Source: Aestuariivita sp.
Lineage (GTDB): Bacteria; Pseudomonadota; Alphaproteobacteria; Rhodobacterales; Rhodobacteraceae
DNA length: 64,000 nt
Assembly (NCBI GenBank): GCA_018401465.1
Contig: JAGYKE010000002.1
Span: 124,001-188,000 of the forward strand
Direction: 5' to 3'
Positions 16,921 through 25,829 of the stretch are shown here, piece after piece. A model generated the notes under the pieces. It saw only the letters and a list, made by a program, of their open reading frames with translations. It was not told the origin of the DNA and ran no database searches. Position 1 is the first letter of the stretch, and each line of letters begins with the position of its first letter. The position numbers and the translations under genes were made by a program.

Positions 16921-19900
16921 CTAGGCCGGTTTCCGCTTCACCCTTTCCCGCAGGGTCTGGAAGGCGACGTAGAGCGCGGGGATCACGAAGATACCCACCA
17001 GTGCTGCCGCCAGCATGCCGCCCGCGACGCCCGTGCCCACCGCGCGGCGCGACAGCATCGAGGCGCCTTCGGCGGTGACCAGCGGGATCAGACCCGCAAT
17101 GAAGGCGAAGCTCGTCATCATCACGGCGCGGAACCGCGCATGCGCGCCCGCGATGGCGGCATCGACGATTGTGGCGCCTGCCTCGCGCCGGGCCTTGGCG
17201 AATTCGACGATGAGGATGGCGTTCTTCGCGGCAAGCGCCAGCAGCACCACAAGGCCGATCTGGGCATAGAGGTTGAAGGGCAGCCCCGTCAGCAGAAGCG
17301 CCAGCATCGCGCCCGACACGCCGAAGGCGACCGACAGGAGCACCGGCACCGGGATCGTCCAGCTTTCGTAAAGCGCAACTAGGAAGAGGTAAGCGAACAG
17401 CACGGCGAGCGCGAGGATCACAGCGGTCTGGCCTGCGGCCTGCTTTTCCTGCAGGGCGGTGCCGGTCCATTCGACATCATAGCCCGGCGGCAGGTTGGCT
17501 GCGGCGGCTTCCTCCATCGCGGTCAGCGCCTCGCCCGAGGCGACGCCTGTCGCGGGGTTTCCGCTGATCTTCGCGGCGCGCTGGTTGTTGTAGCGCTGCA
17601 GCGACATCGGCCCGACGGTATAGTCAACGGTCGCGAAGGCGCCCACCGGCACCATCTCGCCGCTGGCAGAGCGGACATTCACGCGGGCGATGTCACCGAC
17701 GTCGTCACGGTCTTCGGGTGCTGCGGTCATGCGCACCTGCCAGGACCGGCCGAACAGGTTGAAGTCGTTGACATAGGACGACCCCAGCGTCGGCTGGAGT
17801 GCCGCGAAGACGTCCGAGACCGGAATACCCAGCGCATAGAGCCGTTCGCGGTCGATATCGAGGAAAAGCTGCGGGCTGTTGGCCGAGAAGGTGGTGTAGA
17901 CGCCCGAGAGCCGCGGATCGCCATTGGCGGCGAAAGAAAGCCCTCGCGCGGTGGCGGCCAGTTCGTCGGCCGGGCGGCCCTGGGTGTCGAGCAGCTGCAG
18001 CTCGAACCCCGATCCGGTGCCCAGCCCGGAGATGGGCGGCAGGTTGAAGGCGATGACCCGCGCCTCGCGGATGGCGGCGCTTTGGCGCATGGTTCTGGCG
18101 ATGGCCGCAAAGACCGAGGTTTCCCTCGTCGTGCGTTCGGAGAATTCCTCCATAGACACCAGCGCGAAGGCGGCGTTCGACTTGGTGATGCCGTCGAGGA
18201 TCGAGTAGCCGATGACCGAGGTGACGCTTTCGACGCCGGGCAGGCCCATCAGCACCTCTTCCACCTCGCGCTGCGCCGCTTCGGTACGGTTGACCGAGGC
18301 CGCTTCGGGAAGCCGCATCTCGACGATGAAGGAGCCCTGATCTTCGGCCGGGAGGAACCCGGTCGGCACGGCGTTGAAGAGCCCCGCAGTGAGCGCCAGG
18401 GCGCCCGCCAGAAGTGCCACGCCAAGAACCGCGCGTCGCGCCAGTGCGCCGGCGACAGTGGTATACCTGTCTCGCGCGCCGTCGATGACCCGCGAGATCG
18501 CGCCCATGATGCCCTTCTTCGGCCCGTGATGGGGCTTGAGCACGATGGCGCAGAGCGCGGGCGCAAGCGTCAGCGCGTTGATGGCCGAGATCACCATCGA
18601 CACCGACACCGCCACCGCGAACTGCTGGAACAATTGCCCGGATATGCCGGGGATGAAGGCCACCGGCACGAAGACCGACAGCAGCACCAGCGTGATCGCG
18701 ATGATGGCCCCGGTGATGTCGCCCATCGCGGCCGAGGCGGCCTCGGCCGGGGTCATGTCGGGGTTTTCTTCCATCTTGGCCTCGACCGCCTCGACCACCA
18801 CGATCGCGTCGTCGACGACGATCCCGATGGCGAGGACGAGCGCGAGAAGCGACACGGTGTTGAGCGTGAAGCCCATCGCCAGCATGACCGCGAAGGTGCC
18901 CACGAGCGCCACCGGCACCGCGACCAGCGGCACGATGGTCGCGCGCAGCGAACCAAGGAAGATGAAGACGACGAGGACGACAAGGATGAAGGCCTCGATC
19001 AGGGTGTGTTCGACCTCGGCGATGCTTTCCTTCACGAAGATGGAGCTGTCCGAGACGATGGCATATGCCATGCCCGGCGGGAAGGCGGCGGAAGCGCGGT
19101 CGATCGCGGCTTTTACGCTGTCGGCCGCCGCAACGGCATTGCCGCCGGGCGCGAGGTAGATACCGACCAGCGTTGCAGGGGCGCCGTCGAAGGACGAGGT
19201 GACGTCGCTGCTGTTTTCGCCCAGCGTGACCGTGGCCACGTCGCCCACGCGCACCACGCTGCCGTCGGCGGCGGCGCGGATGATGATGCGCGAGAATTCC
19301 TCGGGGCTTTCAAGGCGGCCCTTGGTGGTGATGTTCAGTTGCAGCCCCGGGTCGCGCGTGACGGGCTGGCCGCCGACGCGGCCGATCGCGGCCTGCAGGT
19401 TCTGGCTCCGCAGCGCGGCCATCACGTCGCCCGGCGTCAGGTTGAGCGCGGCGAGCCGCGCCACGTCCAGATCGACGCGCATGGCGAACTGGTTCGACCC
19501 GAATATCGACGCGTCACCCACGCCTTCGACGCGCTTGAGCGTGTCGATCAGGTTGATGCGGGTGAAATTCGTCAGGTCGGCCCCGGTGACGCTGTCGTTT
19601 TCGGCGTAAAGCACCACACCCATGAGGAGCGAGGAAGATTTCTTGGCCACCCGCACGCCGGTTTCGCGCACTTCCGAGGGCAGGAGCGGTTCGGCCAGCG
19701 CCACGCGGTTCTGCACGTTGACGGTGGCGATGTCGGGATCGGTGCCCACCTCGAAGCTGATATTGAGGATGTAGGACCCGTCTGCGCCCGAGGTCGAGGA
19801 CATGTAGATCATGTCGTCGACGCCGATCACCTTGTCCTCGATCACCTGGGCGACGGTCTGTTCGACCACTCCGGCTCCGGCGCCTGGATAGGTGGCAGTC

Positions 19901-20037
19901 ACCGAGACCTGCGGCGGAACGATGTCGGGGAATTGTTCGACCGGCATGCGGGTGAGCGCAATGAGACCGGCCAGGAACATGACGATCGAGATGACCCCGG
20001 CGAGACGGGGCCGCCGGATGAAGGTATCAGCCAACAT
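16921..20037 (-). CDS. RND efflux pump inner-membrane permease (HAE1/AcrB type)
   Basis: A 1038-residue permease, the usual length for hydrophobe/amphiphile RND pumps. It opens with the N-terminal helix [20 protein letters not shown] and carries [20 protein letters not shown] of the porter domain. The proton-relay motif in TM4 reads [20 protein letters not shown], with the paired aspartates intact, and the second half repeats the fold. It pairs with the periplasmic adaptor gene, which ends 3 nt before it. No outer-membrane TolC gene is adjacent, so the pump probably uses a shared one. Confidence 0.94.
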   Translation of the reverse strand: MLADTFIRRPRLAGVISIVMFLAGLIALTRMPVEQFPDIVPPQVSVTATYPGAGAGVVEQTVAQVIEDKVIGVDDMIYMSSTSGADGSYILNISFEVGTDPDIATVNVQNRVALAEPLLPSEVRETGVRVAKKSSSLLMGVVLYAENDSVTGADLTNFTRINLIDTLKRVEGVGDASIFGSNQFAMRVDLDVARLAALNLTPGDVMAALRSQNLQAAIGRVGGQPVTRDPGLQLNITTKGRLESPEEFSRIIIRAAADGSVVRVGDVATVTLGENSSDVTSSFDGAPATLVGIYLAPGGNAVAAADSVKAAIDRASAAFPPGMAYAIVSDSSIFVKESIAEVEHTLIEAFILVVLVVFIFLGSLRATIVPLVAVPVALVGTFAVMLAMGFTLNTVSLLALVLAIGIVVDDAIVVVEAVEAKMEENPDMTPAEAASAAMGDITGAIIAITLVLLSVFVPVAFIPGISGQLFQQFAVAVSVSMVISAINALTLAPALCAIVLKPHHGPKKGIMGAISRVIDGARDRYTTVAGALARRAVLGVALLAGALALTAGLFNAVPTGFLPAEDQGSFIVEMRLPEAASVNRTEAAQREVEEVLMGLPGVESVTSVIGYSILDGITKSNAAFALVSMEEFSERTTRETSVFAAIARTMRQSAAIREARVIAFNLPPISGLGTGSGFELQLLDTQGRPADELAATARGLSFAANGDPRLSGVYTTFSANSPQLFLDIDRERLYALGIPVSDVFAALQPTLGSSYVNDFNLFGRSWQVRMTAAPEDRDDVGDIARVNVRSASGEMVPVGAFATVDYTVGPMSLQRYNNQRAAKISGNPATGVASGEALTAMEEAAAANLPPGYDVEWTGTALQEKQAAGQTAVILALAVLFAYLFLVALYESWTIPVPVLLSVAFGVSGAMLALLLTGLPFNLYAQIGLVVLLALAAKNAILIVEFAKARREAGATIVDAAIAGAHARFRAVMMTSFAFIAGLIPLVTAEGASMLSRRAVGTGVAGGMLAAALVGIFVIPALYVAFQTLRERVKRKPA

Positions 20038-20039
20038 GA

Positions 20040-21134
20040 TCAGTCGTCTCCGGCGAGGGCTGCGTCGACGGCGATACCTGGGCGGACCTTGTTTACACCT
20101 TCGGTGATGACACGTTCGCCTTCGGCAAGGCCGTCCGCGATGACGGACATGCCCTCGGTGCTGCGCGAAACGGTGACGCGGCGTTGCTCCACCACCTCGC
20201 CCGCGCCCACGACGAGCACGAAGGCGCCCTGGATGTCGCGCTGGACCGCCTGCAGCGGGATGGCGAGTTCGCCCGCTCTGCCCGAGGCGCGCAGGGTAAC
20301 GCGGACGAGTTCATCGTCGAGAAGCGCGCCGTCGGGATTGTCGAAGCGGGCGCGCAGGGTCACGCTGTCGGTGCCCGCGTTCACGGCGCTGCTGACGAAA
20401 ACGATATCGCCGCCTGCGTCATGATCGCGCCCATTGGCCAATCGCAGAGTCACAGCGTCGATCTGCGAGGCATTGCCTGCGGCGAGACTGTCGGAATAGC
20501 TCCGCCAAGCAGACGTGGGAACCGCAAATTCGGCATAGATCGGGTCCAGCATGGTCAGCGTGGCAAGCTGCCCCGCCTCGGGACCGATCAGCGCACCGAC
20601 CGAGACGCGCGCTATTCCCATCACGCCCGCGAAGGGAGCGGTGATCTCGGTATAGGAGAGGTTGAGCTGCTCGCGCTCAAGCACGGCTGTGAGCCGCATC
20701 ACATCGGCCTCGCGGCTGGCAAGGGTGGCTTCGGCCACGTCGAGCACGGCGCGCGGCGCGGTCTGGCGGGTGACGAGTTCCGCCTGCCTGTCGCGGTCGA
20801 GCCGGGCCAGATCGCGTGCGGCCTCGGCGGAGCGCAGGCCCGCTTCGGCCTCGGCCACCGTGGTCTGGTAGAGGGCGGGGTCAATGACGAAAAGACGCTG
20901 GCCTTGCTCGACGCGGTCGCCGGGCGCGAACGCGATCTCCTGCAGCGTGCCCCCGACCCGGGCCACGAGGGAGACGTGCCGTTCCGCATCGAGCCGCCCG
21001 TTGAACGTGGCGGTCTGGCCCAGCGTCATGATCCGCGCTTCGGCTGCGACAACGGCGGGGGCGGGTGCCTGCTGTGCCGGTGCGGCAGACGCCAGAACGG
21101 CAAGGACAAACGGAAGAAGTGCCGGTCTGAACAT
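20040..21134 (-). CDS. RND efflux periplasmic adaptor (membrane fusion protein)
   Basis: A 364-residue adaptor with a signal peptide (residues 1-22, ending ASAAPAQ), a lipoyl half-motif [20 protein letters not shown], a coiled-coil hairpin ([20 protein letters not shown]) and the second lipoyl half around [15 protein letters not shown]. It bridges the permease and an outer-membrane channel. ATG at 21134 gives the signal peptide directly; the longer open frame lacks support. It is first in a two-gene operon with the permease. Confidence 0.92.
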   Translation of the reverse strand: MFRPALLPFVLAVLASAAPAQQAPAPAVVAAEARIMTLGQTATFNGRLDAERHVSLVARVGGTLQEIAFAPGDRVEQGQRLFVIDPALYQTTVAEAEAGLRSAEAARDLARLDRDRQAELVTRQTAPRAVLDVAEATLASREADVMRLTAVLEREQLNLSYTEITAPFAGVMGIARVSVGALIGPEAGQLATLTMLDPIYAEFAVPTSAWRSYSDSLAAGNASQIDAVTLRLANGRDHDAGGDIVFVSSAVNAGTDSVTLRARFDNPDGALLDDELVRVTLRASGRAGELAIPLQAVQRDIQGAFVLVVGAGEVVEQRRVTVSRSTEGMSVIADGLAEGERVITEGVNKVRPGIAVDAALAGDD

Positions 21135-21219
21135 GCAATATCTCCGCTTCGAAAATGGATTTGCCAGCTGCAGTGATACGCGCCCCGGCGTTACCGTCAA
21201 CATGGGAAACGTCGCATCA

Positions 21220-21261
21220 CCCTGACGCCGACAGGAACGGCGCGGGAATGCGGCGTCAGGG
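21220..21261 (-). terminator. Long inverted repeat at the 3' end of the 21684-21256 gene
   Basis: CCCTGACGCCG (21220-21230) and CGGCGTCAGGG (21251-21261) are perfect 11-bp arms around 20 nt. The right arm contains the stop codon of the minus-strand gene, so the hairpin forms at its 3' end and before the RND adaptor. There is no T-run. It may act as a terminator or protect the transcript end. Confidence 0.45.
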
Positions 21262-21684
21262 CGTGGCGCGCAGCGCGGCGATGGCCTGTGCCATCGCATC
21301 GCCCAGCCCGGTGAAGGCCAACGATACCGCGCGGTCGATCAGCGCATCGGGGTCGGCGGTCAGTGTGCTGACCGATGCGGAGAGTTCGGCCATCCGCATC
21401 TCGATCCCGGCAAGGCGGGCCTGCAGCGCGGCAGCCTCGGTTCCGCCCGGGGGCAGCGCGGCCAGATCGGCGCGGGCGGCGGCGATCTCGGCGGTCAGGG
21501 TCGCGATTTCGCCGCGCAGGGGCAGAACAGTCTGCGCGGCCTCGTTGATCTGGCCGGACACCCTGTCTGCAGCCGACAGAGCGCCCCATGCGAACCACAG
21601 GCAGAGCGCCGCAAGGACCAGCGTGGCGTTCAAGAGTGCGAGGAAAAGGCCCCAGAAGGTTTGTGCAAGACTGCGTCTGGCCAT
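21256..21684 (-). CDS. Membrane-anchored coiled-coil protein of unknown function
   Basis: A 142-residue protein with one N-terminal membrane helix (TFWGLFLALLNATLVLAALC) and a long alanine- and leucine-rich helical region (EIATLTAEIAAARADLAALP and following) with coiled-coil periodicity. ATG at 21684 has AAGGAA upstream. No family was recognised. It could be an inner-membrane anchor or division/envelope accessory protein, but nothing in the sequence shows that. It is divergent from the small membrane gene at 21837. Confidence 0.6.
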   Translation of the reverse strand: MARRSLAQTFWGLFLALLNATLVLAALCLWFAWGALSAADRVSGQINEAAQTVLPLRGEIATLTAEIAAARADLAALPPGGTEAAALQARLAGIEMRMAELSASVSTLTADPDALIDRAVSLAFTGLGDAMAQAIAALRATP

Positions 21685-21836
21685 GTCGCGGGGTTCCTTT
21701 GGGCTGAAGACAAGACGAGGATCGCACGGGCGGCCCTTTGCCTGCAACCATCCAAACCGGGCAAGGGGCGTTGTCCGCCAGAGTGTCGTCGGGTATTCAG
21801 GGAGGCGACCCATACGGATCAAGAGGCATTCTTGCG

Positions 21837-22223
21837 ATGCGCATTCTCAAATCCATCCTTGCCTACCTCATCGCAAATGCCATGGGCCTGCTGGCCGCGG
21901 TCTTCCTCTTGCGGGGCTTTGTGATCGACGTGCTGTCCTTCTTTCTAGCGGTCGCGGTGTTCTCGATCGCCCTTGCAGTTCTGGGGCCAGTCATCACCAG
22001 ACTGTCGCAGAACCGCTTTCCGCAGATCATGGGCGGGATCGCGCTGGTGACGATCTTCGCGGGGCTGTTCGTGACCGACCTGATCATGCCGGGGATGCGC
22101 ATCGGCGGGCTGGTCAATTGGCTCGGGGCGACGCTGCTCGTGTGGGTGTTCAGCCTTGTCGCGTCGGTGCTGCTGCCAAAATATCTCGGCCAGACCGCGG
22201 CGAAGAGGCAGACCAAGCGCTGA
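21837..22223 (+). CDS. Four-helix membrane protein, phage-holin-IV-like topology
   Basis: A 128-residue protein with four hydrophobic segments and a basic C-terminus (KRQTKR). Its layout resembles the small Phage_holin_4_2 / YvlD-type membrane proteins common in bacterial chromosomes, which are not phage genes. The resemblance is by topology more than motif. ATG at 21837 is preferred over an upstream TTG because the first helix begins right after it. Confidence 0.55.
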   Translation: MRILKSILAYLIANAMGLLAAVFLLRGFVIDVLSFFLAVAVFSIALAVLGPVITRLSQNRFPQIMGGIALVTIFAGLFVTDLIMPGMRIGGLVNWLGATLLVWVFSLVASVLLPKYLGQTAAKRQTKR

Positions 22224-22360
22224 CGCGCGGGGGCGGATCGGGCGGAAGGCGCTGTGACCGATTGCCTGCATGATCGACAAAATCGTGCGGGCGCCGAACC
22301 CGGGCTGCGCAACGCCTGTGACGCCTAGCCGAAAACAAGCGAGGCCCGCGGCGGCTCCGC

Positions 22361-22705
22361 TCAGGGGGTGAGGACCCAGCGCCCCTCGGTGAGGCAGCGG
22401 CGCGAGGCGACGGTCTGGAGCCGCTTTCTGTCATTGGCGCGGAAGCGGTAATCGACACCGACGCAGTTGCCCTGAACCGAGGTCACTTCGATCATGCCAT
22501 GGGCGCCCGTTGCCGGATTCGACCAGATCGTGTCGTCCCCCAACTGTGCGCGGCCGCCCACGTAGAGCGTGCTGCCCGCCTGCACCATGATGTTGATGTC
22601 GTCCTGCGTGAGGCCCGTGCGGACGAGTTGCTGCACGATCGGGTTGGCCTGCGCCTGCGCCGCCGGGGCCAGCGCCAGTGCCAGAATGAGAAGTGTCCTG
22701 CGCAT
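22361..22705 (-). CDS. Small secreted protein, surface-antigen (17 kDa-like) domain candidate
   Basis: A 114-residue protein with a clear signal peptide (residues 1-19, ALAPAAQAQA). The segment DTIWSNPATGAHGMIEV followed by two spaced cysteines and a C-terminal GRWVL resembles the surface-antigen domain of 17-kDa-type proteins (WSNPxTGxxGxxxP...C...C...DGxW). The match is by eye. It is divergent from the LysR gene at 22864. Confidence 0.6.
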   Translation of the reverse strand: MRRTLLILALALAPAAQAQANPIVQQLVRTGLTQDDINIMVQAGSTLYVGGRAQLGDDTIWSNPATGAHGMIEVTSVQGNCVGVDYRFRANDRKRLQTVASRRCLTEGRWVLTP

Positions 22706-22799
22706 GCGCGCCTTTCCTTTTCTTCGTCGAATACCGAAGCACCCTGCCACCGATCCGGGGCGGTTTCAAATGCTTGTGCCGCGCCGGTGGCAAATGCGG

Positions 22800-22816
22800 T
22801 TGACCCAAAGGGTCAA
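22800..22816. promoter_or_regulatory. Perfect palindrome upstream of the formate dehydrogenase LysR gene
   Basis: TTGACCC-AAA-GGGTCAA is a perfect 7-bp-arm inverted repeat, ending 47 bp before the LysR start. A second repeat, AAATGG (22822-22827) and CCATTT (22840-22845), lies between it and the gene. LysR regulators commonly bind such sites to control themselves. It could equally serve the divergent gene at 22705. Confidence 0.5.
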
Positions 22817-22863
22817 TCGGGAAATGGTATCAAAATACGCCATTTTGTTCGGGATCGCCGATC

Positions 22864-23751
22864 ATGCTCGACAAGCTCGAAATGTTCATTGCCGTGGCGA
22901 AGGAAGGCCATTTCGGTCGTGCAGCCACCAGTCTCGGGATCACGCAGCCCACGCTGTCGACCGGCATCCGCCAGCTCGAGGATCAGCTGGGCGTGCAGCT
23001 GATCTTCCGGGGGTCGCGCTATGGCGGGCTGACGCCGGAAGGGCAGACCGCGCTGGTCTGGGCGCGCCGGATCGTGGGCGATGCGCGGCAGCTGCGCGAG
23101 GAGATGCGGTTCAAGCGCGAAGGCCTGTCGGGGCAGTTGCGCCTTGCGGTCATTCCCACCGCGCTGACCTGGGCGGCGCGGCTGGCGGCGGAGTTCGGAG
23201 CGCGGCATCCGAACGTGAAGTTCACCATCCTGTCGCGCACCTCGGTCGAGATATTGTCGATGCTCGACAATCTCGAGGTGGATGCGGGGATTTCATACCT
23301 CGACAACGAACCGATGGGGCGGGTCAGCACCGAACCGATCTACGAGGAACGCTACATGCTGGTCTGCCCCGCCGCGTCGCCTTTCGCGGCGCGCGCGCAG
23401 GTGGGCTGGGCCGAGTTGCGCGAAGAACGGCTGTGCCTGCTGACGCCTGACATGCAGAACCGCCGGATCATCAACCGCAACTTCGCCGCGGTGGACGCGG
23501 CACCCGAGACATGGATCGAATCGAATTCCATCGTCGTTCTGGTCGCGATGGTGGAGCGCGGCGATTACCTGTCGGTGCTGCCCGAGGACATTGCCCGGTT
23601 CCTGACGCGGGGCACAGGGTTGGCGCTGGTGCCGATGGAGGGGTCGGGGCACAGCCATGTCGTGGGACTGGTCGCGCCACACCGTGAACCACATACGCCG
23701 GTCCTTGAGGCGCTGATGCGCAACGTGCGGCGGATGGCAAAGGCCGATTGA
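22864..23751 (+). CDS. LysR-type regulator of the formate dehydrogenase operon (FdsR-like)
   Basis: A 295-residue LysR regulator. The N-terminal helix-turn-helix is LDKLEMFIAVAKEGHFGRAA followed by LGITQPTLSTGIRQLE, and the rest is a periplasmic-binding-like effector domain. It lies 96 bp upstream of fdsG on the same strand. A LysR gene (FdsR) precedes fdsGBACD in several proteobacteria and responds to formate; this gene is in the same position. Inverted repeats on both sides of the gene fit LysR binding. Confidence 0.88.
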   Translation: MLDKLEMFIAVAKEGHFGRAATSLGITQPTLSTGIRQLEDQLGVQLIFRGSRYGGLTPEGQTALVWARRIVGDARQLREEMRFKREGLSGQLRLAVIPTALTWAARLAAEFGARHPNVKFTILSRTSVEILSMLDNLEVDAGISYLDNEPMGRVSTEPIYEERYMLVCPAASPFAARAQVGWAELREERLCLLTPDMQNRRIINRNFAAVDAAPETWIESNSIVVLVAMVERGDYLSVLPEDIARFLTRGTGLALVPMEGSGHSHVVGLVAPHREPHTPVLEALMRNVRRMAKAD

Positions 23752-23762
23752 TCGAGATTTCC

Positions 23763-23785
23763 TATCGCTTCACGGAAAAGCGATA
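23763..23785. promoter_or_regulatory. Inverted repeat in the fdsG promoter region
   Basis: TATCGCTT (23763-23770) and AAGCGATA (23778-23785) are perfect 8-bp arms separated by 7 bp, in the 96-bp gap between the LysR gene and fdsG. The spacing fits a LysR-type binding site. It is the best candidate for the FdsR operator that turns on the fds genes. The assignment is inferred from position. Confidence 0.5.
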
Positions 23786-23847
23786 TTGAAACCCGAATGA
23801 ACGGGTGGCACCCTGAAGGTGCCCGCGCGAGCAACCGAAGGCCAGCC

Positions 23848-24324
23848 ATGCAATCACACGCGTCCCCCCTGTCGGCAGACGAGATCGGGGCCATCATTCA
23901 GGCGCATGTCGCGCTGGAAGGCCCGCTTCTGCCCATCCTTCACGCGCTGCAGGACGCCTGCGGTCACATCCCGTCCGAGGCGCGCCCGCTGATCTGCGAG
24001 GCGCTGAACATCACGGCGGCGGAGCTGCACGGGGTCATCAGCTTCTACCACGATTTCCGCGAGGCGCCCGCCGGGCGGCACGTTCTCAAGATCTGCCGGG
24101 CCGAAGCCTGCCAGTCCATGGGCGGGGTTGAGACGGCCGAGGCGCTGCTGAAGCGGCTGGGGATCGGCTGGCACGGCACCACGGCCAACGGCGCGGTGAC
24201 GGTCGAGCCGGTCTATTGTCTTGGGCTGTGCGCCTGCGCGCCTGCGGCGATGATCGGCGACAAGGTTCTGGGCCGGGTCGATGCGGCAAAGCTCGACCGC
24301 GTGGTGGCGGAGGTGTCGGCATGA
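23848..24324 (+). CDS. fdsG: NAD-dependent formate dehydrogenase gamma subunit
   Basis: A 158-residue NuoE-like thioredoxin-fold subunit with a [2Fe-2S] cluster. Ligands are in KICRAEACQSMG and VYCLGLCACAP. In Fds complexes it supports electron transfer from formate to NAD with FdsB and FdsA. ATG at 23848 follows a weak GAAGG site. The stop overlaps fdsB as ATGA. Confidence 0.94.
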   Translation: MQSHASPLSADEIGAIIQAHVALEGPLLPILHALQDACGHIPSEARPLICEALNITAAELHGVISFYHDFREAPAGRHVLKICRAEACQSMGGVETAEALLKRLGIGWHGTTANGAVTVEPVYCLGLCACAPAAMIGDKVLGRVDAAKLDRVVAEVSA

Positions 24325-25829
24325 AGATCTATGTGCCGATGGACAGCGCGGCCAAGGCGCTTGGGGCCGAAGACGTCGTCGCGGCGCTGCGCGCGGCGGC
24401 GCCGGGGGCCGAGATCGTGCGCACCGGATCGCGCGGGATGATTTGGATTGAGCCGCTGGTCGAGGTGGAGCGGGATGGCGTCCGCCACGGATACGGGCCT
24501 GCCACGCCGGAAGACGCGGCCGCCATCGTGGCGGGCACCAGCGACAAGGCGCTGGGGCCGGTGGACGAACTTGACTGGATGAAGCGGCAGACGCGTCTGA
24601 CCTTCGCCCGCGTCGGCGTGATCGACCCGCTGGCGCTGGCCGATTACGAGGCGCATGGCGGGCTGGCCGGTCTGCGCCGGGCGCTGGCGATGACCGGCCA
24701 GGAGATCGTGGACGAGGTGAAGACCTCGGGCCTGCGCGGGCGCGGCGGCGCCGGCTTTCCGACGGGCATCAAGTGGCAGACGGTGCACGACGCGCCGGGG
24801 GCGCAGAAATACATCGTCTGCAATGCCGATGAAGGCGACAGCGGCACCTTCGCCGACCGCATGATCATGGAGGGCGACCCCTTCACCCTGATCGAGGGCA
24901 TGGTGATCGCAGGGATCGGCGTCGGTGCGACCAAGGGATATGTCTATCTGCGCTCGGAATATCCTGACGCCATCGCGGTGATGACGCGGGCGGTCGAGAT
25001 CGCGCGCGGGGCAGGGGTGCTGGGGGCCGACGTGCTCGGGTCAGGGCGCGCCTTCGACATGGAAATCCGCAAGGGTGCCGGAGCCTATGTCTGCGGCGAG
25101 GAGACGTCGCTTCTCAATTCGCTGGAAGGCAAACGCGGCGTCGTGCGTGCCAAGCCGCCGCTGCCGGCGCTGGAAGGGTTCCTTGGTCGTCCGACGGTGG
25201 TGAACAACGTCATCAGCCTTGCCACCGTGCCGGTGATCTTCGAGAAGGGCGCGGCGCATTACGCCGATTTCGGGCTGGGCCGGTCGCGGGGCACCGTCAC
25301 GCTGCAGATCGCGGGCAATGTCGCGCGCGGTGGGCTGTTCGAGACCGCCTTCGGCATCACGCTGGGCGAGGTTGTCAACGACCTGGCCGGCGGCACCGCG
25401 ACGGGGAAGCCGGTCAAGGCGGTGCAGGTGGGCGGGCCGCTTGGCGCCTATCTGCCGGTCACGCGCTTCGACACGCCGCTGGGCTATGAAGAGATGGACC
25501 GGGGCGGCGGTTTGCTGGGCCATGCGGGGTTGGTCGTCTTCGACGATCGGACCGACATGCTGTCGATGGCGCGCTTTGCCATGGAATTCTGCGCCATTGA
25601 AAGCTGCGGCAAGTGCACGCCCTGCCGCATCGGTGCCGTGCGCGGGGTCGAGACAATCGACCGCATCGCCGAAGGCGACGCCGACGCGCTGCCGCTTCTG
25701 ACCGATCTGTGCGAGACGATGAAGGATGGCTCGCTCTGCGCGCTGGGGGGCTTCACGCCCTTTCCCGTCATGTCCGCCGTCACCCATTTCCCCGACGATT
25801 TCGCCCGCGCGAAGGAGGCCGCCGAATGA
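24321..25829 (+). CDS. fdsB: NAD-dependent formate dehydrogenase beta (diaphorase) subunit
   Basis: A 502-residue NuoF-like subunit with an N-terminal thioredoxin-like region (about residues 1-90). It carries the NADH site GLRGRGGAGFPTGIKW, the FMN-binding region CNADEGDSGTFADR, and the [4Fe-4S] ligands CGKCTPCRIG followed by a later Cys (LCALGG). It reduces NAD with electrons from FdsA. The start ATG overlaps fdsG and the stop overlaps fdsA, both as ATGA. Confidence 0.95.
   Translation: MKIYVPMDSAAKALGAEDVVAALRAAAPGAEIVRTGSRGMIWIEPLVEVERDGVRHGYGPATPEDAAAIVAGTSDKALGPVDELDWMKRQTRLTFARVGVIDPLALADYEAHGGLAGLRRALAMTGQEIVDEVKTSGLRGRGGAGFPTGIKWQTVHDAPGAQKYIVCNADEGDSGTFADRMIMEGDPFTLIEGMVIAGIGVGATKGYVYLRSEYPDAIAVMTRAVEIARGAGVLGADVLGSGRAFDMEIRKGAGAYVCGEETSLLNSLEGKRGVVRAKPPLPALEGFLGRPTVVNNVISLATVPVIFEKGAAHYADFGLGRSRGTVTLQIAGNVARGGLFETAFGITLGEVVNDLAGGTATGKPVKAVQVGGPLGAYLPVTRFDTPLGYEEMDRGGGLLGHAGLVVFDDRTDMLSMARFAMEFCAIESCGKCTPCRIGAVRGVETIDRIAEGDADALPLLTDLCETMKDGSLCALGGFTPFPVMSAVTHFPDDFARAKEAAE

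Noticed and set aside
18082-20424. 780-codon plus-strand frame across the RND permease
   Set aside because: Antisense shadow of a well-conserved RND gene; composition is that of reversed codons and there is no motif.
21837-22223. Prophage holin gene
   Set aside because: The similarity is topological; there are no lysis or structural phage genes nearby, and such four-helix proteins are common in bacterial chromosomes.
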